Positions 1 through 12,286 of a stretch of DNA of 64,000 bases are shown here, piece after piece. Where the stretch lies: NCBI RefSeq assembly GCF_040958095.1, contig NC_091228.1, forward strand, positions 8,874,840-8,938,839, given 5' to 3'. Made by a program: the position numbers and the translations under genes. Positions within the stretch are counted from its first letter, which is position 1. The number at the start of each line of letters is the position of its first letter. The notes beneath the pieces were generated by a model, which searched no databases, was not told where the DNA came from, and was given only the letters and a program-made list of their open reading frames with translations. The stretch comes from Procambarus clarkii. Its lineage: Eukaryota; Arthropoda; Malacostraca; Decapoda; Cambaridae.

Positions 1-2425
1 AAAAATAATGGCATTTACTATTTTTAAAAGATTATTAGCAAATTTACAGAAATGGAGCATTCGGAAGACAAAACCGTGGTAGACATGGTTGGAACAAGTT
101 AGGTGAGAGGGTGGTGGAGGCCAAAACCATAATCATAATCATCTGTATCAAACCTTATTACAGGTAAAACCAGTAGGCAGTCTACTGTATTTTATCAAAC
201 CGTTATTAGTATAATAGATCTCGTAATAATTTTGCAAAAATAATGGCGTTTACTATTTTTAAAAGATTATTAGCAAATTTACAGAAATGGTGCATTCGGA
301 AGACAAAACCGTGGTAGACATGGTTGGAACAAGTTAGGTGAGAGGGTGGTGGAGGCCAAAACCATAATCATAATCATCTGTATCAAACCTTATTACAGGT
401 AAAACCAGTAGGCAGTCTACTGTATTTTATCAAACCGTTATTAGTATAATAGATCTCGTAATAATTTTGCAAAAATAATGGCATTTACTATTTTTAAAAG
501 ATTATTAGCAAATTTACAGAAATGGTGCATTCGGAAGACAAAACCGTGGTAGACATGGTTGGAACAAGTTAGGTGAGAGGGTGGTGGAGGCCAAAACCAT
601 AATCATAATCATCTGTATCAAACCTTATTACAGGTAAAACCAGTAGGCAGTCTACTGTATTTTATCAAACCGTTATTAGTATAATAGATCTCGTAATAAT
701 TTTGCAAAAATAATGGCATTTACTATTTTTAAAAGATTATTAGCAAATTTACAGAAATGGTGCATTCGGAAGACAAAACCGTGGTAGACATGGTTGGAAC
801 AAGTTAGGTGAGAGGGTGGTGGAGGCCAAAACCATAATCATAATCATCTGTATCAAACCTTATTACAGGTAAAACCAGTAGGCAGTCTACTGTATTTTAT
901 CAAACCGTTATTAGTATAATAGATCTCGTAATAATTTTGCAAAAATAATGGCATTTACTATTTTTAAAAGATTATTAGCAAATTTACAGAAATGGTGCAT
1001 TCGGAAGACAAAACCGTGGTAGACATGGTTGGAACAAGTTAGGTGAGAGGGTGGTGGAGGCCAAAACCATAATCATAATCATCTGTATCAAACCTTATTA
1101 CAGGTAAAACAAGTAGGCAGTCTACTGTATTTTATCAAACCGTTATTAGTATAATAGATCTCGTAATAATTTTGCAAAAATAATGGCATTTACTATTTTT
1201 AAAAGATTATTAGCAAATTTACAGAAATGGTGCATTCGGAAGACAAAACCGTGGTAGACATGGTTGGAACAAGTTAGGTGAGAGGGTGGTGGAGGCCAAA
1301 ACCATAATCATAATCATCTGTATCAAACCTTATTACAGGTAAAACCAGTAGGCAGTCTACTGTATTTTATCAAACCGTTATTAGTATAATAGATCTCGTA
1401 ATAATTTTGCAAAAATAATGGCATTTACTATTTTTAAAAGATTATTAGCAAATTTACAGAAATGGTGCATTCGGAAGACAAAACCGTGGTAGACATGGTT
1501 GGAACAAGTTAGGTGAGAGGGTGGTGGAGGCCAAAACCATAATCATAATCATCTGTATCAAACCTTATTACAGGTAAAACCAGTAGGCAGTCTTCTGTAT
1601 TTTATCAAACCGTTATTAGTATAATAGATCTCGTAATAATTTTGCAAAAATAATGGCATTTACTATTTTTAAAAGATTATTAGCAAATTTACAGAAATGG
1701 TGCATTCGGAAGACAAAACCGTGGTAGACATGGTTGGAACAAGTTAGGTGAGAGGGTGGTGGAGGCCAAAACCATAATCATAATCATCTGTATCAAACCT
1801 TATTACAGGTAAAACCAGTAGGCAGTCTACTGTATTTTATCAAACCGTTATTAGTATAATAGATCTCGTAATAATTTTGCAAAAATAATGGCATTTACTA
1901 TTTTTAAAAGATTATTAGCAAATTTACAGAAATGGTGCATTCGGAAGACAAAACCGTGGTAGACATGGTTGGAACAAGTTAGGTGAGAGGGTGGTGGAGG
2001 CCAAAACCATAATCATAATCATCTGTATCAAACCTTATTACAGGTAAAACCAGTAGGCAGTCTACTGTATTTTATCAAACCGTTATTAGTATAATAGATC
2101 TCGTAATAATTTTGCAAAAATAATGGCATTTACTATTTTTAAAAGATTATTAGCAAATTTACAGAAATGGTGCATTCGGAAGACAAAACCGTGGTAGACA
2201 TGGTTGGAACAAGTTAGGTGAGAGGGTGGTGGAGGCCAAAACCATAATCATAATCATCTGTATCAAACCTTATTACAGGTAAAACCAGTAGGCAGTCTAC
2301 TGTATTTTATCAAACCGTTATTAGTATAATAGATCTCGTAATAATTTTGCAAAAATAATGGCATTTACTATTTTTAAAAGATTATTAGCAAATTTACAGA
2401 AATGGTGCATTCGGAAGACAAAACC
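1..2425. repeat. 235-bp satellite array, 10 full units plus a partial one
   Basis: The same unit starts at 1, 236, 471, 706, 941, 1176, 1411, 1646, 1881, 2116 and 2351, giving an exact 235-bp period with only a few substitutions between units. The array runs off the left edge. About 165 bp of each unit matches the left end and left flank of the foldback element seen intact at 12581-12920 (compare 12527-12700). The rest, from GTGGTAGACATGG to the AATCATAATCATC stretch, occurs only here. The last unit switches at 2425 into the normal interior of that element. No coding content. Confidence 0.97.
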
Positions 2426-2627
2426 AATTTTTCACTTTTGACAATTGAGCACCTGCTACATCCAGATTCTAGGGAGGAAAGGAAGGACGATCTTACTGGA
2501 TCCCATAGGCTCTCCGAGGCACAAACCAGGCTTTTACATAACCCCCCCCCCTGCACCCGAGCTTTTTAAAATAGTAAATGCCATTATTTTTGCAAAATTA
2601 TTACGAGATATATTATACTAATAACGG
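2315..2627. mobile_element. Foldback/MITE copy 1, at the edge of the satellite
   Basis: Terminal inverted repeats of about 65 bp: CCGTTATTAGTATAATAG at 2315 mirrors the sequence ending ACTAATAACGG at 2627. The interior, 2420-2560, has the family's AATTTTTCACTTTTGAC and GGATCCCATAGG sequence and a poly-C run near 2541. It has no coding capacity. Its left inverted repeat is also the last unit of the 235-bp satellite, so element and satellite are physically fused. Confidence 0.85.
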
Positions 2628-2754
2628 TAAATAAATAATAAATAGTAAATAAATCAAAATCAGTTACATTATTTTATCTTATTCATAGCATAAATGTTCT
2701 CGAAGATTACTAAAAAGAAATTGAATTAGACTACAGCAAATTGGCAAACTTTAC

Positions 2755-2861
2755 CTTGTATCTGTTTCCTCCGAGTTTGTTTGGGGCGTTCTTCAACATA
2801 TCAGCAATACTTGTCTCAACATCTCTTTCAGTTGCATTAGTGTGGGTGTTGATACAGGCTT
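2755..2861 (-). CDS. Candidate internal exon, unknown protein
   Basis: On the minus strand a splice acceptor (TTTCCAG, ending 2862) is followed by 107 bp of open frame and a donor AAG|GTAAAG (2754-2753). It translates to a segment containing TERDVETSIADMLKNAP then NKLGGNRYK. The frame has no stop. I do not recognise the protein family. The 78-bp sequences at 5908-5985, 12078-12155 and 40315-40392 carry a related but broken version ending LKRAPYRLGGSRCK, also followed by GTAAAA, which supports a once-functional exon. It could belong to a host gene or to a spliced transposon gene. Confidence 0.45.
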
Positions 2862-2894
2862 CTGGAAATTTATAAGAATTAATTAATATATATA

Positions 2895-3195
2895 ATTATA
2901 ATTCACTTTGCTATTCCCCATTCCACAGTCCTCTCGTCCTTCCCACTTCCCTGTCCCCACATCATCCCCACTATTCCCACTTCCCTGTCCCATCGTCCTC
3001 CTTACCATTTTCCCCTCCCCTGTCCTTCTTCCTCCCCCACCATCTCCCATTCACCTGTCCCTTTGTCCTCCCCAGCATTCCCCTGTCCCCACCATCCCCA
3101 ACTCCCCAGTCCCCTCGTCCTCCCCACCATTACCCTCTCCTCTGTCCCCTCGTCTTCCCCACCATACCCCCCTCTCGTCCTCCCCACCATTCCAA
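2895..3195. repeat. Pyrimidine-rich irregular tandem repeat
   Basis: About 300 bp almost purely C and T on the plus strand, built from variants of TCCTCCCCACCATTCCC and CCCTGTCCC. Both strands are open for 60-120 codons, but the peptides are low-complexity (Pro/Ser/Leu one way, Gly/Glu the other) and not credible genes. The strand asymmetry suggests non-B DNA potential. Confidence 0.85.
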
Positions 3196-3335
3196 ACTAC
3201 CTCATCCGATGCATTCTATAATGGTCTGATGCTTCCATCAGAAAATTGGGAACATCAAATGATCTGATATTCCCATCACTGAAAAATAAGAACAGCTAAA
3301 AAAATGAAATGAAAAAAATAAAAAAATAAACTATA

Positions 3336-3638
3336 CTCATGAAATGAACAGTATGGTAAACAACACAGCTCAATTTCAATGCAATGTCACACAAAATTAT
3401 TAAATCGAAATGAAAATAAATTGAAATCTATGAAAATTCAAATTATCAATACAATCGGAAATATTGAAATAATATCACAACATAATATAGTGTGGGTTGC
3501 TCTTACGTGCAACAGACGGTGCTGTTTTTCAAAAAAGGCATGGTTTTACCTGTCACAAGTGTGGCATCTATACTTATACTCACGAAATGAACGGTATGGT
3601 AAACAACATAGCTCAATTGCAATGCAATGTCACAATAA
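3336..3638. repeat. Direct repeat pair, about 63 bp, 240 bp apart
   Basis: 3336-3398 and 3576-3638 share ATACTCA(T/C)GAAATGAAC(A/G)GTATGG and the following 40 bp with a handful of differences. The sequence between and around them is AT-rich with no gene I can see. Confidence 0.7.
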
Positions 3639-3786
3639 CATTTAATAACAATAATAACAATAACATTTAAATATACTTTAAGATATAATCTAGAAGAAAA
3701 TAAGAACATTGAAACGGTTCATGAACTCGATTTCAATAAAGGACACTATGGGGAACTTTGAAAAACAGTTAATGAGTATAATTAGA

Positions 3787-4430
3787 CAGACTTGTTGCTA
3801 GGCAGAGGAGTAAATAATGAGATATATGGCAAATTTTGCAAAATATACGGCACACAAACATTCATACCCAAACAAAGCAAAATGCTAGGTAAGAACAAAG
3901 CAGTTGGCCCGTAGGGGAAAGGAGATACCCACAAGACTGGAATACAAGTCATTAACAAGCACACAAGTACTACACTACACAACAACCGCACTACTACCAG
4001 AACTGGACGAATCACTACCAAAACAACACATTGCACATCACTACCAAAACAACACAACACAACACAAGCATTGGCAAAGAATTATAGACCAGTTGCACTA
4101 ACATCCCACATAATAAAATTATTTGAGAGTGATCAGGAGTCAGATTACTAGTTTTATAGAGACCAATGACCTCCACAATCCAGGCCAACAAGGATTTAGA
4201 GCAGTTTCTATGATCGAGCCACTGAGATCTATAAAGAATTCTGATCAAGAAAGAGATCTAGGGGTGGTTTTAGATAGAAAACTATAACCTGAGGATCATA
4301 TTAAGAACATTCTGCGAGGGGCCTATGCTACACTTTTTAAATTTAGAATTGCTTTTAAATACATAGGTCAAAAAGTTTTAAAAGTTTTAAAAGTTTTTTA
4401 AACCTCTCGTGTATCATGAGTGTGTTAAAG
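3787..4430 (+). pseudogene. Decayed LINE fragment: linker and broken reverse transcriptase
   Basis: Three collinear pieces of a jockey/CR1-type LINE polyprotein are readable in shifting frames. A linker peptide, NNEIYGKFCKIYG, at 3800-3900 is related to the one at 5040-5200. A reverse-transcriptase start, NYRPVALTSH, lies near 4080, with PGQQGFRA near 4180. A later-domain piece, ERDLGVVLDRKL*PEDHIK, lies near 4250-4300. The catalytic core between the last two is deleted. Frameshifts and stops make it non-functional. The same later-domain piece recurs at 14030-14125 and 42265-42360. Confidence 0.7.
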
Positions 4431-4559
4431 CATCAGATGGTGCATTCAGATGATGAATATTACCTAGTTCCTTCATCTGGGAAGAATGAACACATATTGG
4501 TGCATTCGGTGAATAAAACTAACTACTGTAGCTTAATTGATCAACAGACTGTATATCAT

Positions 4560-4735
4560 ATGCAGACTGTATGTGGATCTGCGGGCCACTCCAAACAACA
4601 CCCTGGTGGACCAAGCTCCACCAGGGCTAAAGCACAAAGTGATATAGATGTGATAGAGAAACTAGGTCAAATGGAGGAGTAGGTCTGTATATTAAACAGC
4701 ACCTGACGTGCACAGAGCTACTAAACTCAATGTGG
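4560..4735 (+). pseudogene. Two small LINE fragments (C-terminal tail, endonuclease)
   Basis: 4572-4640 reads VDLRATPNNTLVDQAPPG, the same tail peptide as the LINE ending at 26308 (GLRAAPSNSLVDQ). Immediately after, 4643-4733 reads YRCDRETRSNGGVGLYIKQ, typical of the endonuclease domain of jockey/CR1-type elements. The order tail-then-endonuclease shows two separate insertions or a rearrangement. Neither is functional. Confidence 0.65.
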
Positions 4736-5029
4736 TGGTAGAGTTGTGGGGGGGGGGGAAACATTGCAGAAAAAAACAAAAATACAATTTGGTCAACAAA
4801 ACAGCATTGTTTAAAATAGAAGACATGGGTTGTCATTTTGGGGGTAAGGTAGGTTACATTGAGTTAATTAGTTAGTACTTAGTTTTTATCTTAAACTGGT
4901 TGGGAGAGGTACAGTGTTGCTGTGCTGGTGAAAGAACACCTAAAGGTAAATTAAATAATGATTGCGAATCCACAAGAAGTTGACATAATATCGCTAGAGA
5001 TCTGCAATCAGGATGATAAACTTTCCTTA

Positions 5030-5330
5030 AAGAATTTGACAAACACTTGCTGATAGGACATGAAGTAAATGAAATGTATGTCAAGTTTTGTGAAATATAT
5101 GATAAAAGCACAACAAAATTTGTACCAAAGGAGAGATGCAGAACTAGGAAAAGGGGTTTGTTCAACAGAAATTGCGAGAGGGCCTGAGACCCAAACACAC
5201 ACAAATGGAATCAATATATAGCAAGAGGCCAAACCCCCAAACATGCAAGCGATGCAAAGATGCGAGAAACAGCAGCAGCATTAAGGAGAGGGACTTAAGG
5301 ACCATAAATAAAGTGTGAAAATAAACTCGA
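5030..5330 (+). pseudogene. LINE fragment, endonuclease-to-RT linker
   Basis: The frame near 5037-5190 reads EFDKHLLIGHEVNEMY then VKFCEIYDK and LFNRNCERA, matching the linker that sits between endonuclease and reverse transcriptase in this LINE group. A stop follows ERA. The upstream 4850-5030 stretch contains LINE 3'-tail-like sequence in the opposite direction. The rest of the interval holds nothing recognisable. Confidence 0.55.
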
Positions 5331-5454
5331 GTAAATTTTTTTAACTACTCTCGACAGTGAAGAAAAACAAATATTCAGACGATTTGTGTTAGAATCATTA
5401 ATCTTACACTTTCGGTCATATTCAACAACACAAATACATACACACACATTCCTG

Positions 5455-5604
5455 TTGCTGTAGCAAGTGAAGAATTACACACACAGATCACAATAACGTG
5501 ATGCATCAAATGAACAAATCCACAAGGGCCGTGACGAGGATTCGAACCTGCGTCCGGGAGCATCCCAGACACTGCCTTAATCGACTGAGCTACAACAGGG
5601 TAAA
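5455..5604 (-). mobile_element. tRNA-derived SINE
   Basis: On the minus strand the head resembles a tRNA, with an A-box-like TAGCTCAGTCGATTAAGG (5575-5592) and a perfect B box GGTTCGAATCC (5538-5548). It is followed by a non-tRNA body through CCCTTGTGGATTTG and on to about 5455. The lack of a clean acceptor stem and the attached body make it a SINE, not a tRNA gene. It has replaced the left half of a foldback element whose right half continues at 5632. Confidence 0.75.
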
Positions 5605-5631
5605 AGGGTTGAAACCGAAGTTCTACTGAAC

Positions 5632-5850
5632 TTACTGGATCCCATAGCCTCTCCGAGGCACAAACCAGGCTTTTACACAACCCCCCCCCCCTGCACCCGA
5701 GCTATGTCAACAGGCCGTTCTCCCTCTTCGCCCTTCCGAATGCACCATATCAGTAAATTTTTTAATAATCTTTTAAAAATAGTAAATGCCACTATTTTTG
5801 CAAAATTATTACGAGATCTATTATTCTATAGAATAATGCATATAAATGCA
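5632..5850. mobile_element. Foldback/MITE copy 2, right half only
   Basis: Matches the interior (GGATCCCATAGCC, poly-C run, GCACCCGAGC) and right inverted repeat of the family, ending in the variant ATTATTCTATAGAATAATG also seen at 12016 and 40254. A short unrelated stretch at 5703-5760 interrupts it. The left inverted repeat is missing. Confidence 0.8.
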
Positions 5851-5907
5851 TATATGCATATAAATACAAAACATAAATACAAAACAAGTAAATGTAAATA
5901 ATTTTAC

Positions 5908-5985
5908 CTTGCACCTAGATCCACCAAGCCTGTATGGCGCGCGTTTCAGTACTTCGGAAATCTAGAACTATCTTGAATCTCTAAT
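5908..5985 (-). pseudogene. Decayed copy of the candidate exon at 2755-2861
   Basis: A splice acceptor-like TTTCATTGCAG, 78 bp, then a donor AAG|GTAAAA on the minus strand. The frame ends ISEVLKRAPYRLGGSRCK, matching the intact exon's C-terminal half, but carries two in-frame stops. The copies at 12078-12155 and 40315-40392 share the same stops, so they descend from one already broken ancestor. Confidence 0.5.
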
Positions 5986-5999
5986 CTGCAATGAAACAA

Positions 6000-6110
6000 T
6001 ACATATTATTGCACTTACCAAAACATGGATGAATGTAGAAAATACAGAACTATTAGCTGAATATCAAATAAATGGATTTAATCTATTTCACACAGATAGA
6101 TATATTACAC
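6000..6110 (+). pseudogene. LINE endonuclease fragment
   Basis: Reads LTKTWMNVENTELL then YQINGFNLFHTDRY, an N-terminal endonuclease stretch typical of CR1/jockey-type elements. Also present at 12190-12290 and 40427-40525. No flanking coding continuity. Confidence 0.65.
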
Positions 6111-6440
6111 CGTGTATATTAGGTAATACCTAACATACACGCCTCCACACACACTACATTTGAAATGTAGTCTCAAAAAGACTACATTTCAACAGCAAAG
6201 ATTACTCCATAAAAAAATAATTAAATTATTGACCAACATGAGAGAGGGTTAGCCAACATGAGAGGGTTGTGTTGATTGCCTGAAAATATTTAAATTGTGT
6301 AATGTATTGAATGGCATTTTTCAAGTTACAACATTTTTTAAATTACTGAACTAGGTTCTAGGCTTTGCTAGGCTTAATTCAATTATTACAGATAAGCCTA
6401 ACCTAGCCTAGAACCCAGTGGGTTTTCTTCCTATTGGGGA

Positions 6441-6762
6441 GTGTTGTACATGCCTCGCCTCCACATACACACTAGCACAGCCAGGCCTCGCCTCCACATA
6501 CACACTAGCACAGCCAGGCCTCGCCTCCACATACACACTAGCACAGCCAGGCCTCGCCTCCACATACACCAGCACTGCCAGGCCTCGCCTCCACATACAC
6601 CAGCACTGCCAGGCCTCGCCTCCACATACACACTAGCACAGCCAGGCCTCGCCTCCACATACACACTAGCACAGCCAGGCCTCGCCTCCACATACACCAG
6701 CACTGCCAGGCCTCGCCTCGCCTCCACATACACCAGCACTGCCAGGCCTCGCCTCCACATTT
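6441..6762. repeat. 31/33-bp minisatellite, about 10 units
   Basis: Units of GCCTCGCCTCCACATACAC followed by either ACTAGCACAGCCAG or CAGCACTGCCAG, giving 33-bp and 31-bp types mixed along the array. Several frames are open on both strands only because the unit lacks stops. No gene is indicated. Confidence 0.95.
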
Positions 6763-7545
6763 AAACCAACCAAGCCCACAAATACGTTAACATGGACCAG
6801 CATTACACCGTCTAACATACTCTGTCAGATGTAACAACTAAATTTGTGAATTCAAGACCAAATCTATTGTATAACACAGTGTTAGTACGAGAAAAACATT
6901 ACTTACATTCGAAGCCGTGTTTTAAAATGGCGGCGGTCTTGTACTGACGCTCCAAACTGTGTGTTCGTTTGCGTATGATGAACGTGTGACAATTTACTAC
7001 AACAATTATTTAATTATTCTTATTCTTTATTTTAATATTTTTAGGGTACATGAAATTTCAAACTTATTTGCACACAATAATATAATTGCATTGTCATAAC
7101 CTTTATATATTACGGAAAATACGATGACATGAACGAAGTCAAAGTGAAGTTGAAGTCAAAGTCATTCGCCGAACGTATTAGTCATTTTTTTTCTCCCAAA
7201 CGATAGGGGTAACAAATCCACAGAGAATATAAGTGTACAGTAAAGTCAATTTTATTCAGGAAAGTACATACATAGTTGATTTACAAACATAATGTTGGAT
7301 TTATAGATAGAGCTAGTGCATACAATACCTAAAGCCACTATAGTAGGCATATAGCATTTCAGGCAACCGGGCAGTATATATGGACCCCTTACTCAAATCT
7401 CTGAATATGTTAGATATTAAGTCCCTGCACATACTCTCATGTGTATTTTATATATATAAAACGCTGCACTGTAATGTCAATCCTGACCTTAAAAGCTTCC
7501 TAGAAGGTTGTAACAGATCCCATGAGCACCACACCAGAAACAAAT
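6763..7545. repeat. Duplicated 780-bp segment (also 14186-14965, 42421-43200)
   Basis: From AAACCAACCAAGCCCAC through the LINE fragment start this sequence recurs with a few differences at 14186 and 42421. It contains a minus-strand consensus splice donor (CTTCGAAT|GTAAGTAATG, at 6906/6905) and an ATGGCGGC motif (6924-6936), which may mark an old first exon. I see no open frame worth calling between 6780 and 7380. Confidence 0.75.
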
Positions 7546-7697
7546 ACCTATTTGATATTCCAAGAGTACGACTTAGTCAAACTAGAAATGCTTTACAAAT
7601 CAAGAGACCTCGAATGTGGAATGACCTTCCCAATTATGTTAAAAACTGTACCTCTCCCAACCAGTTTAAGATAAATAAAGATAAATTTATAAGTTAA
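7380..7697 (+). pseudogene. CR1/L2-type LINE, C-terminal 105 residues
   Basis: The frame (SLNMLDIKSLH, HHTRNKYLFDIPR, RMWNDLPNYVKN, stop) is the C-terminal end of the same LINE family as the 499-residue ORF at 31532-33031, which has HHTRNKYLFDIPRVK and LWNSLPSELKN in the same order. The region upstream is lost, so this is a 5'-truncated copy. Relatives end at 19279 and 47513, and a further one is cut by a minisatellite at 14975. Confidence 0.85.
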
Positions 7698-7705
7698 GAA
7701 AAATT

Positions 7706-7876
7706 CCACAAATCAACAACCCTGTTACTGACCCTGTATTTACCCAAGTCTTTCCTAAATCTAAACTTATCCAATTTATACCCATTGTTTCGTGTTCTAT
7801 CTTGTGTTGACAATTTTAATACCCTATTAATATCCCCTTTGTTATATCTATTCAGGAAATTGTGGTTGATCTCGAA
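7706..7876 (-). pseudogene. CR1-like LINE fragment, opposite strand
   Basis: The minus strand reads NFLNRYNKGDINRV, LSTQDRTRNNGYKLDK and then RVVDLWN, the C-terminal region of another CR1-like LINE. It lies tail to tail with the plus-strand fragment ending at 7697. Copies lie at 19288-19455 and 47522-47690. Confidence 0.7.
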
Positions 7877-7877
7877 C

Positions 7878-8234
7878 CCATTGATAATGTGACGACTTAT
7901 ACAGAATTTTGTAACTATATCATCAAGATTGTAACCAGCTTAGCTAAATGTAGTGTGGGGTTCAGTCCCTAAGCCCATATATGTGCCTCTCTAACCATTT
8001 AGGTTACAGGGCAAAAACATAAAAACAAAGGTAACTGCAGAAGGCCTATTGGCCCATACCAGGCAGCTCCTATCTATAACAGATAAACACTAAGTACTAC
8101 CTAATTAACTCAATGTAACCTACCAACCTAACCCCCTATCCACCTAACCTATCCACCGCTGCCCACTGGATGGGGGGCGGTGTGCAGGACAAACATATAA
8201 ATTTTGATACTAGCTCTCCACATATGTCAGTTGC
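7878..8234. repeat. LINE 3'-tail sequences, with an unoccupied AACCATT site
   Basis: 7878-7996 matches the 3' UTR of the LINE ending at 37874 (GATCTCGAACCCATTG ... TGTGCCTCT). 7997-8130 carries another LINE 3' tail (TGCAGAAGGCCTATTGGCCC). 8143-8234 returns to the first family (CACCGCTGCCCACTGG). AACCATT at 7993-7999 corresponds to the insertion site of the 16.9-kb element, here empty. Confidence 0.75.
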
Positions 8235-9972
<1,738 letters not shown>

Positions 9973-10559
9973 CCACAAGTTGACATTGAATGTGAATTAA
10001 CAATGAGACAAGTAAGATTTATACTAATACATTTATACTAACTCTGTTGAGCGTTGACCATTTATACATCAAATCTGTTGATGTGAGCACTTTAGTTTAG
10101 TCTGCCGTTTAAAGAAAAAAAGAGCATATCAATGGTATATCACAGAAAACGAATTTATCATAAACTCATGTATTTGTCTTATCATATTGAACTGCATTCA
10201 TATTTTTAATATATAACAATATGAATATACAAATTTCTGTAAATCCCCTACCTTGTTGGAATCTGTGGAAATGAATGAGCAAATGTGCTGGCTGAAGGCG
10301 CTGAAGGAAACCACATTGGTTTCATTTTGGATACAAATGTCCATGGAGATTCAAAATGGAAACTAATTATATAGTTGAACCTGCAGAGACGAGTTTAAGA
10401 ATCTGTGTTGAGAGTGATGGACACAGCCTTCACAATTATACTTCAGAGAATGTAAACATCTAAGAGTCATTAGAAATATGTGTAGAATAATAAACCCTAC
10501 ATTGTTTGAGTTAGGGAAAACACCATTTGTGATATATAGATACTATAGCTGTTCCTAAA

Positions 10560-11685
10560 GATTCACCCTTTTTTGCACCAGCAAGATAACATATAAGATT
10601 TTAAGAGTTGACGAATGTTAATATTCTTGTTTGATAAACTGTGAACTTGAGACATAGTTAATAAGAACATATTAACACAACAAAATGTTTTCATAATCTT
10701 TAACACCACTTTCCAGCAACTTATATAATTTATATAAATTATTTTAGAGAATAATACATAAATTATATATTTAAACATGATATAGTGTTTAGTGGAATGT
10801 ATAAGGAGTCAAATTGTGTTAAAAAGAGCAATTTTTAGAAAATTTGGAAAAATACTTTTTTCTGTTCAAATTATAACTAAATGGATTTTAAAGGTTTCAC
10901 TCAGCCAATATATATCATTCACAATTTATTAATGAATTTTACAAAAAAACACCATAAATTTTATATTTAAACATGTAAAAACTATTTGTTTTACATTTGG
11001 AAGAAAATAATTGTAGAAAAACAATTTATAATTAAACCTTTGTGTTTGGATTTTTTGAGTAAAAGTTTCTCAAAGGCTTTCCTGCACCATTCTCAATGCA
11101 AATCATTCCCACACCTATGGCAAGAGATAGGCGAACGTTGTGTAGATGATTTGTGTTTGCTGGGTAGTTAATAAGAACACGGTAATATAAGACAACAAAA
11201 CGTTTTCAGATTCGTTCTCACCACTTTCCAGCAACTTTTAAAATTTATATAAATTATCTTAGGGAATAATACATAAATTATATATTTAAACATGATATTA
11301 GTGTTTAGTGGAATGCATAAGGAGTCAAATTGTGTTAAAAAGAGCGATTTTTAGAAAATTTGGAAAACTACTTTTTTCTGTTCATATTATAACTAAATGG
11401 ATTTTAAAGGTTTCACTCAGCCAATATATATCATTCACAATTTATTAATGAATTTTACAAAAAAACACCATAAATTTTATATTTAAACATGTAAAAACTA
11501 TTTGTTTTACATTTGGAAGAAAATAATTGTAGAAAAACAATTTATAATTAAACCTTTGTGTTTGGATTTTTTGAGTAAAAGTTTCTCAAAGGCTCTCCTG
11601 CACCATTCTCAATGCAAATCATTCCCACACCTATGGGAAGAGATAGGCGAACGTTGTGTAGATGATTTGTGTTTGCTGGGTAGGC
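10560..11685. repeat. AT-rich module, tandemly duplicated (about 516 bp)
   Basis: Two consecutive copies offset by 516 bp, each ending in GATGATTTGTGTTTGCTGGG. Open frames of 61-87 codons (MFYIWKKIIVEK...) recur in every copy, but base composition and lack of any motif argue against coding. Single copies occur at 18399-19000 and 46633-47235, another double one at 38801-39925, and a diverged one at 50090-50707. Each is followed by different sequence right after CTGGG. Confidence 0.75.
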
Positions 11686-11693
11686 AGTCTACT

Positions 11694-12016
11694 GTATTTT
11701 ATCAAACCCTTATTAGAATAATAGATCTCGTAATAATTTTGCAAAAATAGTGGCATTTACTATTTTTAAAAGATTATTAAAAAATTTACTGATATGGTGC
11801 ATTCGGAAGACAAACCCAATTTTTCACTTTTGACAATTGAGCACCTTCTACATCCAGATTCTAGGGAGGAAGGAAGGACAATCTTACTGGATCCCATAGC
11901 CTCTCCGAGGCACAAACCAGGCTTTTACACAACCCCCCCCCCCCCTGCACCCGAGCTTTTTAAAATAGTAAATGCCACTATTTTTGCAAAATTATTACGA
12001 GATCTATTATTCTATA
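11694..12016. mobile_element. Foldback/MITE copy 3
   Basis: Left inverted repeat GTATTTTATCAAACCC from 11694 and right repeat ending at the CTATAG variant (12016). Interior as in other copies, with a poly-C tract near 11935. It abuts the AT-rich module end and is followed by the decayed exon at 12078-12155 and an endonuclease fragment. Confidence 0.85.
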
Positions 12017-12286
12017 GAATAATGCATATAAATGCATATATGCATATAAATACAAAAGTAAATGTAAATAATTTTACCTTGCACCTAGATCCACCAAGCC
12101 TGTATGGCGCGCGTTTCAGTACTTCGGAAATCTAGAACTATCTTGAATCTCTAATCTGCAATGAAACAATACATATTATTGCACTTACCAAAACATGGAT
12201 GAATGTAGAAAATACAGAACTATTAGCTGAATATCAAATAAATGGATTTAATCTATTTCACACAGATAGATATATTAGATATTATA

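Noticed and set aside
1-2350. CRISPR or phage-type direct repeats
   Set aside because: 235-bp units without spacers; a eukaryotic satellite.
2908-3267. Proline-rich 119-codon protein
   Set aside because: Low-complexity translation of a C/T-rich repeat.
5525-5604. Functional tRNA gene
   Set aside because: Good A and B boxes, but no paired acceptor stem and a SINE body attached.
10986-11171. Conserved small protein (MFYIWKKIIVEK...) repeated many times
   Set aside because: Conservation is at the DNA level over the whole AT-rich module, including non-coding parts; no evidence of selection on the frame.
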